From: Kaistella carnis
Lineage (GTDB): Bacteria > Bacteroidota > Bacteroidia > Flavobacteriales > Weeksellaceae
Reading direction: 5' to 3'
Length of the DNA: 64,000 nucleotides
NCBI RefSeq assembly: GCF_003860585.1
Contig: NZ_CP034159.1
Location: forward strand, 2,790,001 to 2,854,000
Shown one piece after another: positions 46,408 to 57,857 of the stretch. Under the pieces are notes generated by a model that saw only the letters and a program-made list of their open reading frames with translations, was not told where the DNA came from and made no database searches. Positions within the stretch are counted from its first letter, which is position 1; each line of letters begins with the position of its first letter. Made by a program: the position numbers and the translations under genes.

Positions 46408-46962
46408 ATGAAAAATATATTCGTAATCATATTATTAGTGATGATGTCAGGTGCTCAGGCACAAGTCATCATTGGAGATGCCACGGGAACTGCCGCGGAT
46501 AAAACTTCAGTTTTATTGGAATTCGCAGCAGGAAACAAAGGAATTATTGTTCCTTATGTTCGAACACTTCCCACTCTAAATGCCTTGGTCGGAGGAGCAA
46601 TTATCCTCGATGCAACGACGCCAACATTGGCAAGAATGAAGTATTATAATGGAACAACCTGGATTGATTTAAGTGGTCAAGATGGAAATTTGGTTTCGCC
46701 TGTTGATTACTTAACAATACAGCCAGACGCAACAGTAGCACCGGAAACAGCAGCTTCCAAAACAATTATTGGAGCGTCAAGTTCGCCTGCAGATGGAGTA
46801 TTGGTTTTAGAATCCAATACTAAAGCGATGGTTTTACCAACAGTTTTGGACGTTCAAAATATTCCAAGTCCTTCACCGGGAATGATGGTTTATGTTAATA
46901 AAACTGGTGCAAAAAGATTAGCCGTTTTTAATGGCAGTAAATGGTCTTTCTGGAAACCATAA
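46408..46962 (+). CDS. Small secreted protein made of two repeated modules
   Basis: 184 residues with a signal peptide (MKNIFVIILLVMMSGAQA-Q). The mature protein consists of two related modules: residues about 35-92 ('LLEFAAGNKGIIVPYVRTLP' to 'MKYYNGTTWIDLS') and about 125-184 ('VLVLESNTKAMVLPTVLD' to 'LAVFNGSKWSFWKP'). Each runs Leu-Glu-x-x-x-(Asn/Gly)-(Thr/Asn)-Lys-(Ala/Gly), then a short 'G(M/A)' strand and a final Asn-Gly-(Ser/Thr)-x-Trp. The same module closes the preceding 913-residue protein. I recall this ending in many flavobacterial surface proteins, but its function is not known to me. Confidence 0.7.
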   Translation: MKNIFVIILLVMMSGAQAQVIIGDATGTAADKTSVLLEFAAGNKGIIVPYVRTLPTLNALVGGAIILDATTPTLARMKYYNGTTWIDLSGQDGNLVSPVDYLTIQPDATVAPETAASKTIIGASSSPADGVLVLESNTKAMVLPTVLDVQNIPSPSPGMMVYVNKTGAKRLAVFNGSKWSFWKP

Positions 46963-46981
46963 GAAATACTGATTAATAAGG

Positions 46982-47010
46982 AAGTCACTTCGAAAGGAGT
47001 GACTTTTTTG
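46982..47010 (+). terminator. Terminator of secreted-protein island
   Basis: Stem AAGTCACTTC/GGAGTGACTT (one G-U) with GAAA loop, then six T. Confidence 0.88.
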
Positions 47011-47049
47011 TTTTAATAAAATTTTAAATCTTCGAAGTAAGTTTTAAAA

Positions 47050-47814
47050 TTAAAGTTTTTCTGTTAAATATTTCCAATACCGTTTAGGTAATGATTGTAC
47101 ATGAAGATTCATGTTTTTTCGTTCAGGAATATTCGTTTTAAAGAAATACCGTTGCCACAATTTCTGATACTGAATTTCTTCCTCATGCAGAATATTTTCG
47201 GTTCTCTTCAATTGAGAAGTTTGCTCCAAAGCCGGTTCAAAAAATTGCGCCTCATTTAAATCGTAGAAAATTCCATAATGTCTGCGTAGGTCATAGATCA
47301 TCCATTTCTGATCTTGATATCTATTTTTAAAATGCCTTATAATTAAAGGCAGAACATTAAAATCAGGTTCAATCTTTGCAAAATAAACCTCGTCCTGCAA
47401 TTTTTCAAAACGTACAAAAGCATGCATTCGGTGCACTTCACGACTCACTGATTTTGTAATCTTCGCAATTTCCATAATATCAGAATTCGCGAAGTTTTCT
47501 AAAATATACTCGTTTGGAAATAGAATAGATTGTGAGACAGCAGAAAGAATCAATCGTTCCGCATTTTCGTTTTCAGACAGATAGACTTTAAGAAGTTGCG
47601 AAATACCTTTCTTTCCTATATTCTTTTCTAAGCGTTTTAAAACGCGATCTGATTTTTCCTGATCAGTCGAAACTTTGTGTGTTGCTGAAAAGATAGATTC
47701 CGTGTTATAGCGTTCTTCTGCGATAATTTCTGCGGGGTCAAATTTATATTCATACACCTCAAAAATTGCCGTCAGTAAACCTTCAAAAGTTCCGTCGTAA
47801 AGAAGAATGGTCAT
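47050..47814 (-). CDS. TIGR03915-type DNA metabolism protein, partner of radical SAM enzyme
   Basis: 254 residues. The start 'ILLYDGTFEGLLTAIFEVYEYKFDP' and the motif 'VSREVHRMHAFVRFEKLQDEVYFAKIEPDFNVLPLIIRHFKNRYQDQKWMIYD' (here abbreviated) are those of the DUF4130/TIGR03915 family, described only as a probable DNA metabolism protein and found fused or linked to uracil-DNA glycosylase-like proteins and to a radical SAM protein. Its ATG overlaps the stop of the radical SAM gene (TAATG), so the two are translationally coupled. The exact biochemical role is not established to my knowledge. Confidence 0.85.
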   Translation of the reverse strand: MTILLYDGTFEGLLTAIFEVYEYKFDPAEIIAEERYNTESIFSATHKVSTDQEKSDRVLKRLEKNIGKKGISQLLKVYLSENENAERLILSAVSQSILFPNEYILENFANSDIMEIAKITKSVSREVHRMHAFVRFEKLQDEVYFAKIEPDFNVLPLIIRHFKNRYQDQKWMIYDLRRHYGIFYDLNEAQFFEPALEQTSQLKRTENILHEEEIQYQKLWQRYFFKTNIPERKNMNLHVQSLPKRYWKYLTEKL

Positions 47815-49073
47815 TAAAAAAGAGTCAGCTGTTCGGAGAACGGATTTTGAAATTTAGATTTCATTCCCTGTAGAATTATTTTTCTGAAATTAAAATCATC
47901 AATATATTTATTGAAGATGTTTTGGGACTCGAACTCCACGAAATATTTCGCTCTGTTCGTTGCAACGCCCATTTTTCTTAGATGTTCCAGATTTAGTTTT
48001 TGAAAATTTCTGGCAGTTAGAATTTTGTACATGGATTTTCTTCCAATTCCGGGAACGCGAAGAATCATTTCTTTGGTCGCCGTATTAATGTTGACCGGAA
48101 ATTGTTCCCGATTTCTCAATGCCCAAGCCAGTTTTGGATCAACTTCAAGATCCAGGAAAGGATTGCTTTTTTCTAAAATCTCATCTGCTTTAAAGCCATA
48201 AAAACGCATCAGCCAGTCTGCCTGATACAATCTGTTCTCCCGCAGCATAGGAACCTGCGAATCAATGGAGGGCAATCGCTTATCTTCCAGCATCGGTACA
48301 TAGCCGGAGTAATAGACTCTTTTTAATTTAAAGTTTTGGTAAAAATGATCGGCCACTTTGATGATCTTTAGATCGGTTTCGTCCGTCGCACCTACGATCA
48401 TTTGCGTAGATTGTCCGGCCGGCGCAAATTTTGGAACGTTTTTAAAAATCTTTTTTTCCTCTTTATAAAGGTTTAATTCATTTTTAATGAAACCCATCGG
48501 CTTGATCATTTGATCGTGCGACTTTTCCGGAGCTAGTAATTTCAGCCCTCTCGTCGTCGGTATTTCTAAATTGATGGAAAGACGGTCTGCATATAATCCC
48601 GCTTCTTTCATAATTTCATCACTCGCACCAGGAATTGATTTCAGATGAATATATCCATTGAAATTGTGTTCTTTCCGAAGTTTTTTAGCAACCCGAACCA
48701 AGCGTTCCATCGTTGTTTCTGCATCTTTGAAAATTCCTGAACTCAGAAATAAACCTTCAATATAATTTCTGCGATAAAAATTTATGGTCAAATCAACAAC
48801 CTCTTCAACCGTGAACGCGGCTCTTTTGATATCGTTTGATTTCCGGGAAACACAATAGGCACAATCATAAATGCAGTGATTCGTGAGCAAGATCTTTAAT
48901 AACGAAACACAGCGCCCATCTTCCGTATAAGAATGACAGATTCCTGTGGCGTGACTGTCGCCCAAACCGCCTTTTTTATTTTTACGGTTTCCACCGCTGG
49001 AGGAGCACGAAACATCATATTTCGCGGCATCGGCTAAGATTTCAAGCTTTTCTTGAAGGCGGGGAAAATTCAT
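47814..49073 (-). CDS. Putative DNA modification/repair radical SAM protein (TIGR03916 type)
   Basis: 419 residues. Radical SAM cluster motif C-x3-C-x2-C is at Cys67, Cys71, Cys74 (CIYDCAYC); further Cys at 46 and 55 ('TGICHSYTEDGRC') are conserved-looking and could bind a second cluster. The TIM-barrel follows, and residues about 320-385 form helix-hairpin-helix DNA-binding motifs ('INTATKEMILRVPGIGRKSMYKIL'). The family is linked across bacteria to uracil-DNA glycosylase-like proteins; no such gene is in this window. First gene of a two-gene operon driven by a strong promoter at 49095-49125. Reaction unknown. Confidence 0.87.
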   Translation of the reverse strand: MNFPRLQEKLEILADAAKYDVSCSSSGGNRKNKKGGLGDSHATGICHSYTEDGRCVSLLKILLTNHCIYDCAYCVSRKSNDIKRAAFTVEEVVDLTINFYRRNYIEGLFLSSGIFKDAETTMERLVRVAKKLRKEHNFNGYIHLKSIPGASDEIMKEAGLYADRLSINLEIPTTRGLKLLAPEKSHDQMIKPMGFIKNELNLYKEEKKIFKNVPKFAPAGQSTQMIVGATDETDLKIIKVADHFYQNFKLKRVYYSGYVPMLEDKRLPSIDSQVPMLRENRLYQADWLMRFYGFKADEILEKSNPFLDLEVDPKLAWALRNREQFPVNINTATKEMILRVPGIGRKSMYKILTARNFQKLNLEHLRKMGVATNRAKYFVEFESQNIFNKYIDDFNFRKIILQGMKSKFQNPFSEQLTLF

Positions 49074-49094
49074 AAAAGAGAGGATTTAGAAAAA

Positions 49095-49125
49095 CAAATT
49101 TACAAACTTCAGCAGCGATGACAAA
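49095..49125 (-). promoter_or_regulatory. Promoter of radical SAM operon
   Basis: On the minus strand: TTTG (49125-49122), 19 bp, TAAATTTG (49102-49095), 21 bp before the ATG at 49073. Full consensus match. Confidence 0.75.
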
Positions 49126-49321
49126 AACTTTATCATTTATTTAACATAATAATTTTAGTGCTGATAATCAATGTTTTAATATTAGTTTTATCCTTTAAAA
49201 TGCCAGGTAAAAGTAGAAGAAATAGTAGAATTAATGGGACTTATAAGATGTTTATTGAGAGATTATTTCAAATCTTAAGCGTTTTTTTTTGCCTTTTATA
49301 AATAAGCACAGATATACAATA
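49126..49321. other. Spacer between divergent radical SAM and rpoB promoters
   Basis: Part of a 600-bp stretch without a CDS; nothing further recognised in this portion. Confidence 0.5.
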
Positions 49322-49353
49322 TTTGTGAATCATGCAAATAAAATGTATCTTTG
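49322..49353 (+). promoter_or_regulatory. rpoBC promoter
   Basis: TTTG (49322-49325), 20 bp, TATCTTTG (49346-49353); predicted transcription start about 49358-49360. Confidence 0.75.
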
Positions 49354-49358
49354 CACTC

Positions 49359-49673
49359 TATTTTGGCGCAAATAAATATACATCCGGATTTAAATTATTG
49401 ACTATCAACTCTTTCATGTTCTGAAAGAGGATTTTCTGTTTTAAGTTCTGTTCCTACTTATTACCGCCAAAATAAAAGTGAAAATATTTTGCACTACGTC
49501 GTGAAAAGATATACCGATGTTGCAGTTAGAAAGAGCTAAGTTTAAAGAACTCAGAGCCAAGACCTCTCCTGATTGCGCCAAAAATCAAATGTCTTTTCTC
49601 TCCATCTTTTCTTTTTTTCTTTCTGATATTTTGAAAACAAAATATTTTTTAACCCTCATTCTTTAATTTTTTT
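49359..49673 (+). promoter_or_regulatory. Long structured leader of rpoB mRNA
   Basis: About 310 nt lie between the predicted start and the rpoB ATG. The first ten bases, TATTTTGGCG (49359-49368), are exactly complementary to CGCCAAAATA at 49465-49474, closing a domain of about 115 nt. Inside it is a perfect 8-bp hairpin CTCTTTCA/TGAAAGAG (49409-49416, 49422-49429) followed by a T-rich stretch. This suggests a folded leader that may control rpoBC expression by attenuation or protein binding. I cannot match it to a named RNA family. Confidence 0.5.
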
Positions 49674-52600
49674 ATGAGTAAATCTAAAGCAGTCGCTAAA
49701 ACTCAGGCCAATCAAAGAATCAATTTCTCCGAAGCAAAAGGAAAAATTGTTACCCCTGACTTTTTGGACATTCAGATCCAATCTTTCAAAGATTTTTTCC
49801 AGTTGGATACCCTTCCGGAGCAGAGACTAAACGAGTCTTTGTACAAAACCTTTGAAGAGAATTTCCCAATTACCGATTCTAGAAACAATTTCGTTTTAGA
49901 ATTTTTGGATTATTTGGTAGATTCGCCACGCTACTCGAGAGACGAGTGTGTAGAAAGAGGTTTAACCTATTCGGTCCCTCTAAAAGCTAGACTTAAATTG
50001 TATTGTACTGATCCGGAACATGAAGATTTCCAAACAGTAGTACAGGACGTTTATTTAGGACCCGTTCCTTACATGACGCCGTCTGGTTCATTTATTATCA
50101 ATGGTGCAGAGCGTGTTATTGTAACGCAGTTACACAGATCTCCAGGTGTTTTCTTTGGTCAGACTTATCATGCCAACGGAACCAAATTGTATTATTCCCG
50201 TATTATTCCTTTTAAAGGATCTTGGATGGAATTTACAACGGATATCAACAATGTAATGTTTGCTTACATTGACCGTAAGAAAAAATTACCTTTAACAACT
50301 TTATTAAGAGCAATCGGATACGAATCTGATAAAGACATCTTACAAATTTTTGACCTTGCTGAAGAAGTGAAAGTTTCTAAAGCAGCTTTGAAAAAAGTAG
50401 AAGGTAGAGTTCTTGCAGCGAGAGTTTTGAACACTTGGTTTGAAGATTTCGTTGATGAAGATACAGGTGAAGTAGTTTCTATCGAAAGAAATGAGATTAT
50501 CTTAGACCGTGAAACCGTTCTTGAAAAAGAACATATTGATATGATTTTGGAATCTGGTGTGAAATCTGTTTTGATTCACAAAGAAAATTCTAACGAATTC
50601 TCTATCATCCAGAATACCTTACAAAAAGATCCAACCAACTCCGAAAAAGAAGCGGTTGAATATATCTACCGTCAGTTGCGTAACGCAGATCCGCCCGATG
50701 AAGAAACAGCACGTGGAATTATTGAAAAATTATTCTTCTCTGAGCAACGTTATTCATTAGGAGAAGTTGGTCGTTACCGATTGAACAAGAAATTGAATTT
50801 AAATATTCCAGAGAAAACTGAAGTTTTAACAAAAGAAGATATCATCGCGATCGTAAGACATTTGATCCAGTTGGTAAATTCTAAAGCAGAGGTTGATGAT
50901 ATTGATCACTTATCAAACAGACGTATTAAAACTGTTGGTGAGCAATTATCCGGACAGTTTGGTGTAGGTCTTTCCAGAATTGCAAGAACAATTAGAGAGA
51001 GAATGAACGTTAGAGATAACGAGATCTTTACTCCAATCGACTTGGTAAATGCAAAAACGCTAACCTCTGTGATCAACTCGTTCTTCGGAACCAACCAGTT
51101 GTCACAGTTCATGGACCAAACCAATCCATTATCAGAAATCACGCACAAGCGTAGACTTTCTGCCCTGGGACCTGGTGGACTTTCAAGAGAAAGAGCAGGT
51201 TTTGAGGTACGTGACGTTCACCATACGCACTACGGAAGAATTTGTCCTATTGAGACTCCTGAGGGACCAAACATTGGTTTGATTTCATCTTTGGGAATCT
51301 ATGCGAAAATTAACAGTCTTGGTTTCATCGAAACACCATATAGAAAAGTAGAGAATGGTAAAGTTGATTTAAAAACAGCGCCAATTTTCTTGAATGCAGA
51401 AGATGAAGAAGATAAAGTAATTGCGCAGGCAAATATTGATATGAAAGATGACGGAACCATCCTTACAGACAGAGTTATTGCTCGTTTGGACGGTGATTAT
51501 CCTGTTGTTGAGCCTCAGCAAGTAGAATTAATAGATGTTGCACCGAACCAGATTTCTGGTATTTCTGCGTCATTGATTCCTTTCTTGGAGCATGATGATG
51601 CGAATAGAGCTTTGATGGGATCGAATATGATGCGTCAGGCAGTTCCATTGTTGAAACCGGAAGCACCAATCGTAGGAACAGGTTTAGAAAAACAAGTTGC
51701 TACAGATTCCCGAGTTTTGATTAACGCAGAAGGAAATGGAATAGTAGAGTATGTTGATGCTGATAAAATCACCATCAAATATGATAGAACTGAAGACGAG
51801 GACTTAGTGTCTTTCGAATCAGGTACTAAAACATACAAATTGACCAAATTCCGTAAAACCAACCAGAGTACGACCATTACTTTGAGGCCAAACGTAAGAG
51901 TAGGTGAAAAAGTAGAAAAAGGTCAGGTTCTTTGCGACGGTTACGCTACTGAAAACGGAGAATTGGCAATCGGAAGAAACCTTACTGTAGCATTTATGCC
52001 ATGGAAAGGGTACAACTTTGAGGATGCGATCGTAATTAATGAAAAAGTAGTTCGTGAGGACTGGTTTACATCAATTCACGTAGATGAATATTCACTAGAA
52101 GTTCGTGATACCAAATTAGGTATGGAAGAATTAACAGCAGATATTCCGAACGTTTCTGAAGAGGCAACCAAAGATCTTGATGAAAACGGAATGATTAGAA
52201 TCGGTGCTGATGTGAAGCCTGGTGATATCATGATTGGTAAGATTACTCCAAAAGGAGAATCAGATCCAACGCCGGAAGAAAAATTATTGAGAGCGATCTT
52301 CGGTGACAAAGCCGGAGATGTAAAAGATGCTTCGTTAAAAGCGGATTCTTCATTAAGAGGAGTTGTTATTAACAAGAAGTTATTCTCAAGAAATATCAAA
52401 GACAAAAAGAAAAGATCTGAAGAGAAGTTGAAACTTGAGGAAATCGAAAACACGTATAAAGCGAAATTCGACGAATTAAGAGCAACACTTCTTGAAAAAC
52501 TTGGAACTTTAGTCAATGGTAAAACTTCTCAGGGAGTTAATAACGACTTGGCAGAAGAAATCATCGGAAAAGGCGTGAAGTTTACAACCAAACTTCTTCA

Positions 52601-53501
52601 ATCTGTTGAAGATTATGTAAATGTAAGCGGAGCTGACTGGACGGTTGATGCAGAACGTAATGAGTTGATCAAACAGTTGATTCACAACTACAAAATCAAA
52701 TATAACGATATTCAAGGAGTTAAAAACCGTGAGAAATTCGCAATCTCTATTGGAGATGAACTTCCTGCAGGAATCATCAAATTAGCGAAAGTTTATGTTG
52801 CTAAAAAACGTAAGCTGAACGTTGGTGATAAAATGGCAGGTCGTCACGGTAACAAAGGTATCGTATCAAGAATCGTTCGTGAAGAAGACATGCCGTTCTT
52901 AGAAGACGGAACTCCGGTAGATATCGTATTGAATCCACTGGGTGTACCTTCACGTATGAACATCGGTCAGATTTATGAGACCGTTTTAGGTTGGGCTGGA
53001 AAAAAATTAGGGTTGAAATTTGCAACTCCAATTTTCGACGGTGCAAGTTTAGAGCAGATTACAGAATATACAGAGCAGGCAGGTTTACCAAAATACGGTA
53101 GTACGTATTTATATGACGGTGGAACAGGTGAAAGATTCGCACAACCCGCAACGGTTGGAATCATTTACATGTTGAAACTGGGTCACATGGTAGATGATAA
53201 AATGCACGCACGTTCAATCGGACCTTACTCATTGATTACGCAACAGCCATTAGGTGGTAAAGCGCAATTCGGTGGACAAAGATTTGGTGAGATGGAGGTT
53301 TGGGCACTGGAAGCATTTGGTGCATCTAATATCCTAAGAGAAATCTTGACCGTGAAATCTGATGACGTAATTGGTAGAGCTAAAACTTACGAAGCAATTG
53401 CAAAAGGAGAAGCAATGCCGGAACCAGGTATTCCGGAATCTTTTAATGTATTGTTGCATGAGTTACAGGGTCTTGGTCTTGATGTAAGACTGGAAGAATA
53501 A
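49674..53501 (+). CDS. rpoB: RNA polymerase subunit beta
   Basis: 1275 residues. Conserved blocks are intact: the rifampicin-region '[34 protein letters not shown]' (abbreviated here as two halves), '[24 protein letters not shown]', and the C-terminal '[20 protein letters not shown]'. It forms the active-centre cleft of RNA polymerase with beta-prime. In the rifampicin region, the usual Asp, His and Ser positions ([13 protein letters not shown]) look wild-type. rpoC follows after 81 bp containing a 7-bp-period repeat. Confidence 0.98.
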   Translation: MSKSKAVAKTQANQRINFSEAKGKIVTPDFLDIQIQSFKDFFQLDTLPEQRLNESLYKTFEENFPITDSRNNFVLEFLDYLVDSPRYSRDECVERGLTYSVPLKARLKLYCTDPEHEDFQTVVQDVYLGPVPYMTPSGSFIINGAERVIVTQLHRSPGVFFGQTYHANGTKLYYSRIIPFKGSWMEFTTDINNVMFAYIDRKKKLPLTTLLRAIGYESDKDILQIFDLAEEVKVSKAALKKVEGRVLAARVLNTWFEDFVDEDTGEVVSIERNEIILDRETVLEKEHIDMILESGVKSVLIHKENSNEFSIIQNTLQKDPTNSEKEAVEYIYRQLRNADPPDEETARGIIEKLFFSEQRYSLGEVGRYRLNKKLNLNIPEKTEVLTKEDIIAIVRHLIQLVNSKAEVDDIDHLSNRRIKTVGEQLSGQFGVGLSRIARTIRERMNVRDNEIFTPIDLVNAKTLTSVINSFFGTNQLSQFMDQTNPLSEITHKRRLSALGPGGLSRERAGFEVRDVHHTHYGRICPIETPEGPNIGLISSLGIYAKINSLGFIETPYRKVENGKVDLKTAPIFLNAEDEEDKVIAQANIDMKDDGTILTDRVIARLDGDYPVVEPQQVELIDVAPNQISGISASLIPFLEHDDANRALMGSNMMRQAVPLLKPEAPIVGTGLEKQVATDSRVLINAEGNGIVEYVDADKITIKYDRTEDEDLVSFESGTKTYKLTKFRKTNQSTTITLRPNVRVGEKVEKGQVLCDGYATENGELAIGRNLTVAFMPWKGYNFEDAIVINEKVVREDWFTSIHVDEYSLEVRDTKLGMEELTADIPNVSEEATKDLDENGMIRIGADVKPGDIMIGKITPKGESDPTPEEKLLRAIFGDKAGDVKDASLKADSSLRGVVINKKLFSRNIKDKKKRSEEKLKLEEIENTYKAKFDELRATLLEKLGTLVNGKTSQGVNNDLAEEIIGKGVKFTTKLLQSVEDYVNVSGADWTVDAERNELIKQLIHNYKIKYNDIQGVKNREKFAISIGDELPAGIIKLAKVYVAKKRKLNVGDKMAGRHGNKGIVSRIVREEDMPFLEDGTPVDIVLNPLGVPSRMNIGQIYETVLGWAGKKLGLKFATPIFDGASLEQITEYTEQAGLPKYGSTYLYDGGTGERFAQPATVGIIYMLKLGHMVDDKMHARSIGPYSLITQQPLGGKAQFGGQRFGEMEVWALEAFGASNILREILTVKSDDVIGRAKTYEAIAKGEAMPEPGIPESFNVLLHELQGLGLDVRLEE

Positions 53502-53542
53502 TTTTAAATTTTAAATTGCAAATTTTGAGTGTTCGCATTCAA

Positions 53543-53577
53543 AAAACTTAAAATCTAAAATCTATAATCTAAAATCT
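53543..53577 (+). repeat. 7-bp-period repeat between rpoB and rpoC
   Basis: Five tandem units of seven bases, consensus AAAATCT, end five bases before the rpoC ATG. Confidence 0.7.
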
Positions 53578-53582
53578 AACAA

Positions 53583-56500
53583 ATGTCAAACAAAAATAAA
53601 ACAAGTAATTTTACAAAAATTACGATTGGTCTTTCTTCTCCCGAAATCATTTTACAGAATTCAAGAGGTGAAGTTTTAAAGCCCGAAACAATTAACTACC
53701 GTACGCACAAGCCGGAAAGAGATGGTCTTTTCTGCGAGAAAATTTTCGGTCCGGTAAAGGATTACGAATGTGCATGTGGGAAATATAAAAGAATCCGATA
53801 CAAAGGAATCGTTTGTGACCGTTGTGGTGTAGAAGTTACCGAGAAAAAAGTACGTAGAGAAAGAATCGGGCACATTGGCTTGGTCGTTCCTGTGGCTCAT
53901 ATCTGGTATTTCCGTTCTTTGCCGAACAAAATTGGTTACCTTTTAGGATTGCCGTCTAAGAAATTAGACATGATCATTTATTATGAAAGATATGTCGTAA
54001 TTCAGCAAGGTATCGCTAAAAGAGCCGATGGTGCAGATTTCGACAATATGGAATTTTTAACAGAGGAAGAATATCTGGATGTTCTGGAAACACTTCCTGC
54101 TGATAACCAATATCTTGATGATGCTGATCCCAACAAATTCATCGCCAAAATGGGTGCTGAAGCAGTTGAAGAATTATTAAAGAGAATCGATCTTGATGCA
54201 TTGTCTTTCGACCTGCGTCATAAAGCACACAACGAATCTTCAAAACAAAGAAGAACAGAAGCCCTAAAAAGATTAAACGTAGTAGAAGCATTGAGAGGTG
54301 CAAATACGCGTATGGTCAACCGTCCGGAATGGATGATTATGAGAGTGCTTCCTGTAATTCCACCAGAATTGAGACCTTTGGTTCCATTGGATGGTGGTCG
54401 TTTTGCGACTTCAGATTTAAATGACCTTTACCGTCGTGTAATCATTAGAAATAACCGTTTGAAGAGACTGTTGGAGATCAAAGCTCCGGAAGTAATCCTT
54501 CGTAACGAAAAAAGAATGTTGCAGGAATCGGTAGATTCATTATTCGATAACACCAGAAAATCTTCTGCAGTAAAATCGGAATCAAACAGACCATTGAAAT
54601 CACTTTCAGATTCATTGAAAGGAAAGCAAGGTCGTTTCCGTCAAAACTTACTCGGGAAACGTGTAGATTATTCTGCCCGTTCCGTAATCGTCGTAGGTCC
54701 AAACTTACAGTTGCACGAGTGTGGTATTCCGAAAGATATGGCAGCGGAACTATACAAACCGTTTATCATCAGAAAACTGATTGAAAGAGGAATTGTAAAA
54801 ACCGTAAAGTCTGCTAAAAGAATCATTGATAGAAAAGAACCGGTTGTATATGATATTCTGGAAGGAGTAATGAAGGGTCACCCTGTTCTTCTGAACAGAG
54901 CGCCTACGCTTCACAGACTGGGTATTCAGGCTTTCCAACCGAAAATGATCGAAGGAAAAGCAATTCAGCTTCACCCATTGTGTACCACTGCATTTAATGC
55001 GGATTTCGATGGTGACCAGATGGCGGTGCATTTACCTTTAGGTCCGGAAGCAATTCTGGAAGCACAGCTTCTTATGTTAGGATCGCAGAATATTTTGAAC
55101 CCTGCAAACGGTTCTCCAATTACAGTACCTTCTCAGGATATGGTTTTGGGTCTATATTTTATGACCAAACAACTGGATTCTACAGATACAATGAAAGTAA
55201 AAGGAGAAGGATTAGCATTCTATTCTCCGGAAGAAGTAGAGATCGCTTATGCAGAAGGACAAGTTTCTTTGAATGCGAAAATAAGATGTAGAGTTCCTGT
55301 TAAGGAAGAAGGTGAATTGGTAACAAGACTTATCGAAACTACGGTAGGTAGAGTATTGTTCAACCAGATCGTTCCTAAAGAAGTTGGTTTTGTAAATGAA
55401 CTTTTGACCAAAAAATCATTGAGAAATGTAATTGGTAGAATTCTTGCCGATACCGATTTCCCAACGACTGTTCGTTTCTTGGATGACATGAAAGACTTAG
55501 GTTATTCAAATGCATTCCGAGGAGGATTGTCCTTTAGTTTAGGTGATATCGTAATTCCTGAAGAAAAGAAAACCATGATCGCAACTGCCGTAGAAACAGT
55601 AGATGAGATCAAGGCGAACTATAACATGGGTCTTATCACCGATACAGAGCGTTATAACCAGGTTATTGATGTTTGGACGAATACCAACGCAGGATTAACC
55701 GAGATGATTATGAGCAGAATGAAAACCGATCAAGGTGGATTCAACTCTGTTTATATGATGCTTGATTCTGGAGCAAGGGGTTCCAAAGAGCAGATTCGTC
55801 AGCTTTCAGGAATGAGAGGTTTGATGGCGAAACCGCAAAAAGCCGGTTCAACTGGGGCTGAGATTATTGAAAACCCGATTGTAGCGAACTTTAAAGAAGG
55901 TCTTTCAATTTTGGAATACTTTATCTCTACTCACGGTGCTCGTAAAGGTCTTGCGGATACTGCACTAAAAACTGCCGATGCGGGTTATTTAACTCGTAGA
56001 TTGGTTGACGTTGCGCAGGATGTGATCATTACTGAAAACGACTGTGGAACTTTAAGAGGAACAGAAATTACCCCACTTAAGAAAAATGACGAAATCGTTG
56101 AAAGACTTTCCGAAAGAATCTTAGGTAGAGTTTCTTTACATAATGTATACGACCCGGAAACCGACGAGGTTATTTTGGAAGCTGATCAATTAATTGATGA
56201 AGCCATTGCAAAAAGAATCGAAGCTGCAGGTATTGATGCCGTAGAAGTACGTTCACCATTAACTTGTGAAGCGAAAAAAGGAATCTGTGCCGCTTGTTAC
56301 GGTCGTAACTTAGCGACTGGTAAACCAATTCACATGGGTGAAGCAGTAGGAGTTATCGCAGCACAATCCATTGGGGAACCAGGAACTCAGTTAACATTGA
56401 GAACCTTCCACCAAGGGGGAACTGCAGGAAATATTATCGAGAATCCTTCCATCGTTGCCAGAAGAGATGGTATCGTAGAAATGGATGAAATTAGAACAGT

Positions 56501-57848
56501 AACTTCAGAAAACGAAGCTGGTAAAAAAGCCGAGATCGTAGTTTCCCGTTCAACGGAATTCCGTTTGGTAGCAGACAATGCTGCAAGAACACCATTAATG
56601 GTTGCTAACATTCCTTATGGATCAGAATTGGCGGTTAAACCAGGTGATAAAGTGAAAAAAGGAGATCTAATCTGTAAGTGGGATCCGTATAATGCGGTAA
56701 TCATCGCAGAATCTGCAGGTAAGATCGAGTATGAAGATATCGTTCAGGGGGTTTCATTCTCATTAGAGATTGATGAGCAGACTGGCTTCGAAGAGAAAGT
56801 AATTTCTGAATCAAGAAACAAGAAAGCCGTACCAACCTTGAAAGTTGTGGATACCAAAGGAGTAGAGCAAAAAGCCTACAACCTTCCGGTAGGTGCCCAC
56901 ATCATGGTAAACGATGGTGAGAAAATTAAGGCCGGTAAGGTAATGATTAAGATCCCAAGAAAATCTGCAAAATCTGGAGATATTACAGGGGGTCTACCAA
57001 GAGTTACCGAATTGTTCGAAGCGAGAAATCCTTCAAACCCTGCCGTAGTTACAGAAATCGATGGTGTTGTATCTTATGGAAAAATCAAAAGAGGTAACCG
57101 CGAGCTGATCGTGGAAGCTAAAACTGGAGAAATCTCTAAATACTTAGTAAAACTTTCGAACCAGATCTTGGTTCAGGAGAATGACTTCGTAAGAGCAGGT
57201 TCCCCACTTTCTGATGGTTCTACCACACCGGATGACATCTTGAAAATTAAAGGACCAACTGCCGTACAGGAATATTTGGTTAATGAAATTCAAGAGGTTT
57301 ACCGTTTGCAAGGGGTAAAAATTGATGATAAACACTTTGAAATTATTGTGCGTCAAATGATGACCAAAGTTTCAATTGTTGATGGTGGAGATACCCAGTT
57401 CTTAGAAGGTGCGTTGGAACACAAATATGATTTCTTACAGGAAAACAACAGAGTGTTCGGCTTAAAAGTAGTCGTAGATGCAGGAGATTCTAAAGAATTC
57501 AAACCAGGTCAAATGATTACTGCCCGAGAATTAAGAGATGAGAACTCTAAGCTGAAACGTGAAGACTTAGCCTTGGTTCAGGTGCGTGAAGCTTTATCTG
57601 CAACTGCCACACCGGTATTGCAGGGGATTACAAGAGCGGCACTTCAAACAAAATCGTTCATGTCGGCAGCATCCTTCCAGGAAACGACCAAAGTATTGAA
57701 CGAAGCAGCGGTTTCCGGAAAAGTAGATTACTTGAGCGGTCTGAAAGAAAATGTAATTGTAGGACACAGAATTCCTGCAGGTACAGGTCTGAAAGATTAT
57801 CAAAATATAATCGTAGGTTCGAAAAAAGAATTCGAAGACATCAACTAA
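53583..57848 (+). CDS. rpoC: RNA polymerase subunit beta-prime
   Basis: 1421 residues. The N-terminal zinc site is in '[21 protein letters not shown]', the catalytic Mg-binding NADFDGDQM is at about 471-479, and the second zinc site is in '[15 protein letters not shown]'. The bridge/trigger region '[25 protein letters not shown]' is present. The long insert after the trigger loop region is normal for Bacteroidota. Complete and uninterrupted. Confidence 0.98.
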   Translation: MSNKNKTSNFTKITIGLSSPEIILQNSRGEVLKPETINYRTHKPERDGLFCEKIFGPVKDYECACGKYKRIRYKGIVCDRCGVEVTEKKVRRERIGHIGLVVPVAHIWYFRSLPNKIGYLLGLPSKKLDMIIYYERYVVIQQGIAKRADGADFDNMEFLTEEEYLDVLETLPADNQYLDDADPNKFIAKMGAEAVEELLKRIDLDALSFDLRHKAHNESSKQRRTEALKRLNVVEALRGANTRMVNRPEWMIMRVLPVIPPELRPLVPLDGGRFATSDLNDLYRRVIIRNNRLKRLLEIKAPEVILRNEKRMLQESVDSLFDNTRKSSAVKSESNRPLKSLSDSLKGKQGRFRQNLLGKRVDYSARSVIVVGPNLQLHECGIPKDMAAELYKPFIIRKLIERGIVKTVKSAKRIIDRKEPVVYDILEGVMKGHPVLLNRAPTLHRLGIQAFQPKMIEGKAIQLHPLCTTAFNADFDGDQMAVHLPLGPEAILEAQLLMLGSQNILNPANGSPITVPSQDMVLGLYFMTKQLDSTDTMKVKGEGLAFYSPEEVEIAYAEGQVSLNAKIRCRVPVKEEGELVTRLIETTVGRVLFNQIVPKEVGFVNELLTKKSLRNVIGRILADTDFPTTVRFLDDMKDLGYSNAFRGGLSFSLGDIVIPEEKKTMIATAVETVDEIKANYNMGLITDTERYNQVIDVWTNTNAGLTEMIMSRMKTDQGGFNSVYMMLDSGARGSKEQIRQLSGMRGLMAKPQKAGSTGAEIIENPIVANFKEGLSILEYFISTHGARKGLADTALKTADAGYLTRRLVDVAQDVIITENDCGTLRGTEITPLKKNDEIVERLSERILGRVSLHNVYDPETDEVILEADQLIDEAIAKRIEAAGIDAVEVRSPLTCEAKKGICAACYGRNLATGKPIHMGEAVGVIAAQSIGEPGTQLTLRTFHQGGTAGNIIENPSIVARRDGIVEMDEIRTVTSENEAGKKAEIVVSRSTEFRLVADNAARTPLMVANIPYGSELAVKPGDKVKKGDLICKWDPYNAVIIAESAGKIEYEDIVQGVSFSLEIDEQTGFEEKVISESRNKKAVPTLKVVDTKGVEQKAYNLPVGAHIMVNDGEKIKAGKVMIKIPRKSAKSGDITGGLPRVTELFEARNPSNPAVVTEIDGVVSYGKIKRGNRELIVEAKTGEISKYLVKLSNQILVQENDFVRAGSPLSDGSTTPDDILKIKGPTAVQEYLVNEIQEVYRLQGVKIDDKHFEIIVRQMMTKVSIVDGGDTQFLEGALEHKYDFLQENNRVFGLKVVVDAGDSKEFKPGQMITARELRDENSKLKREDLALVQVREALSATATPVLQGITRAALQTKSFMSAASFQETTKVLNEAAVSGKVDYLSGLKENVIVGHRIPAGTGLKDYQNIIVGSKKEFEDIN

Positions 57849-57857
57849 ATAATTGTA

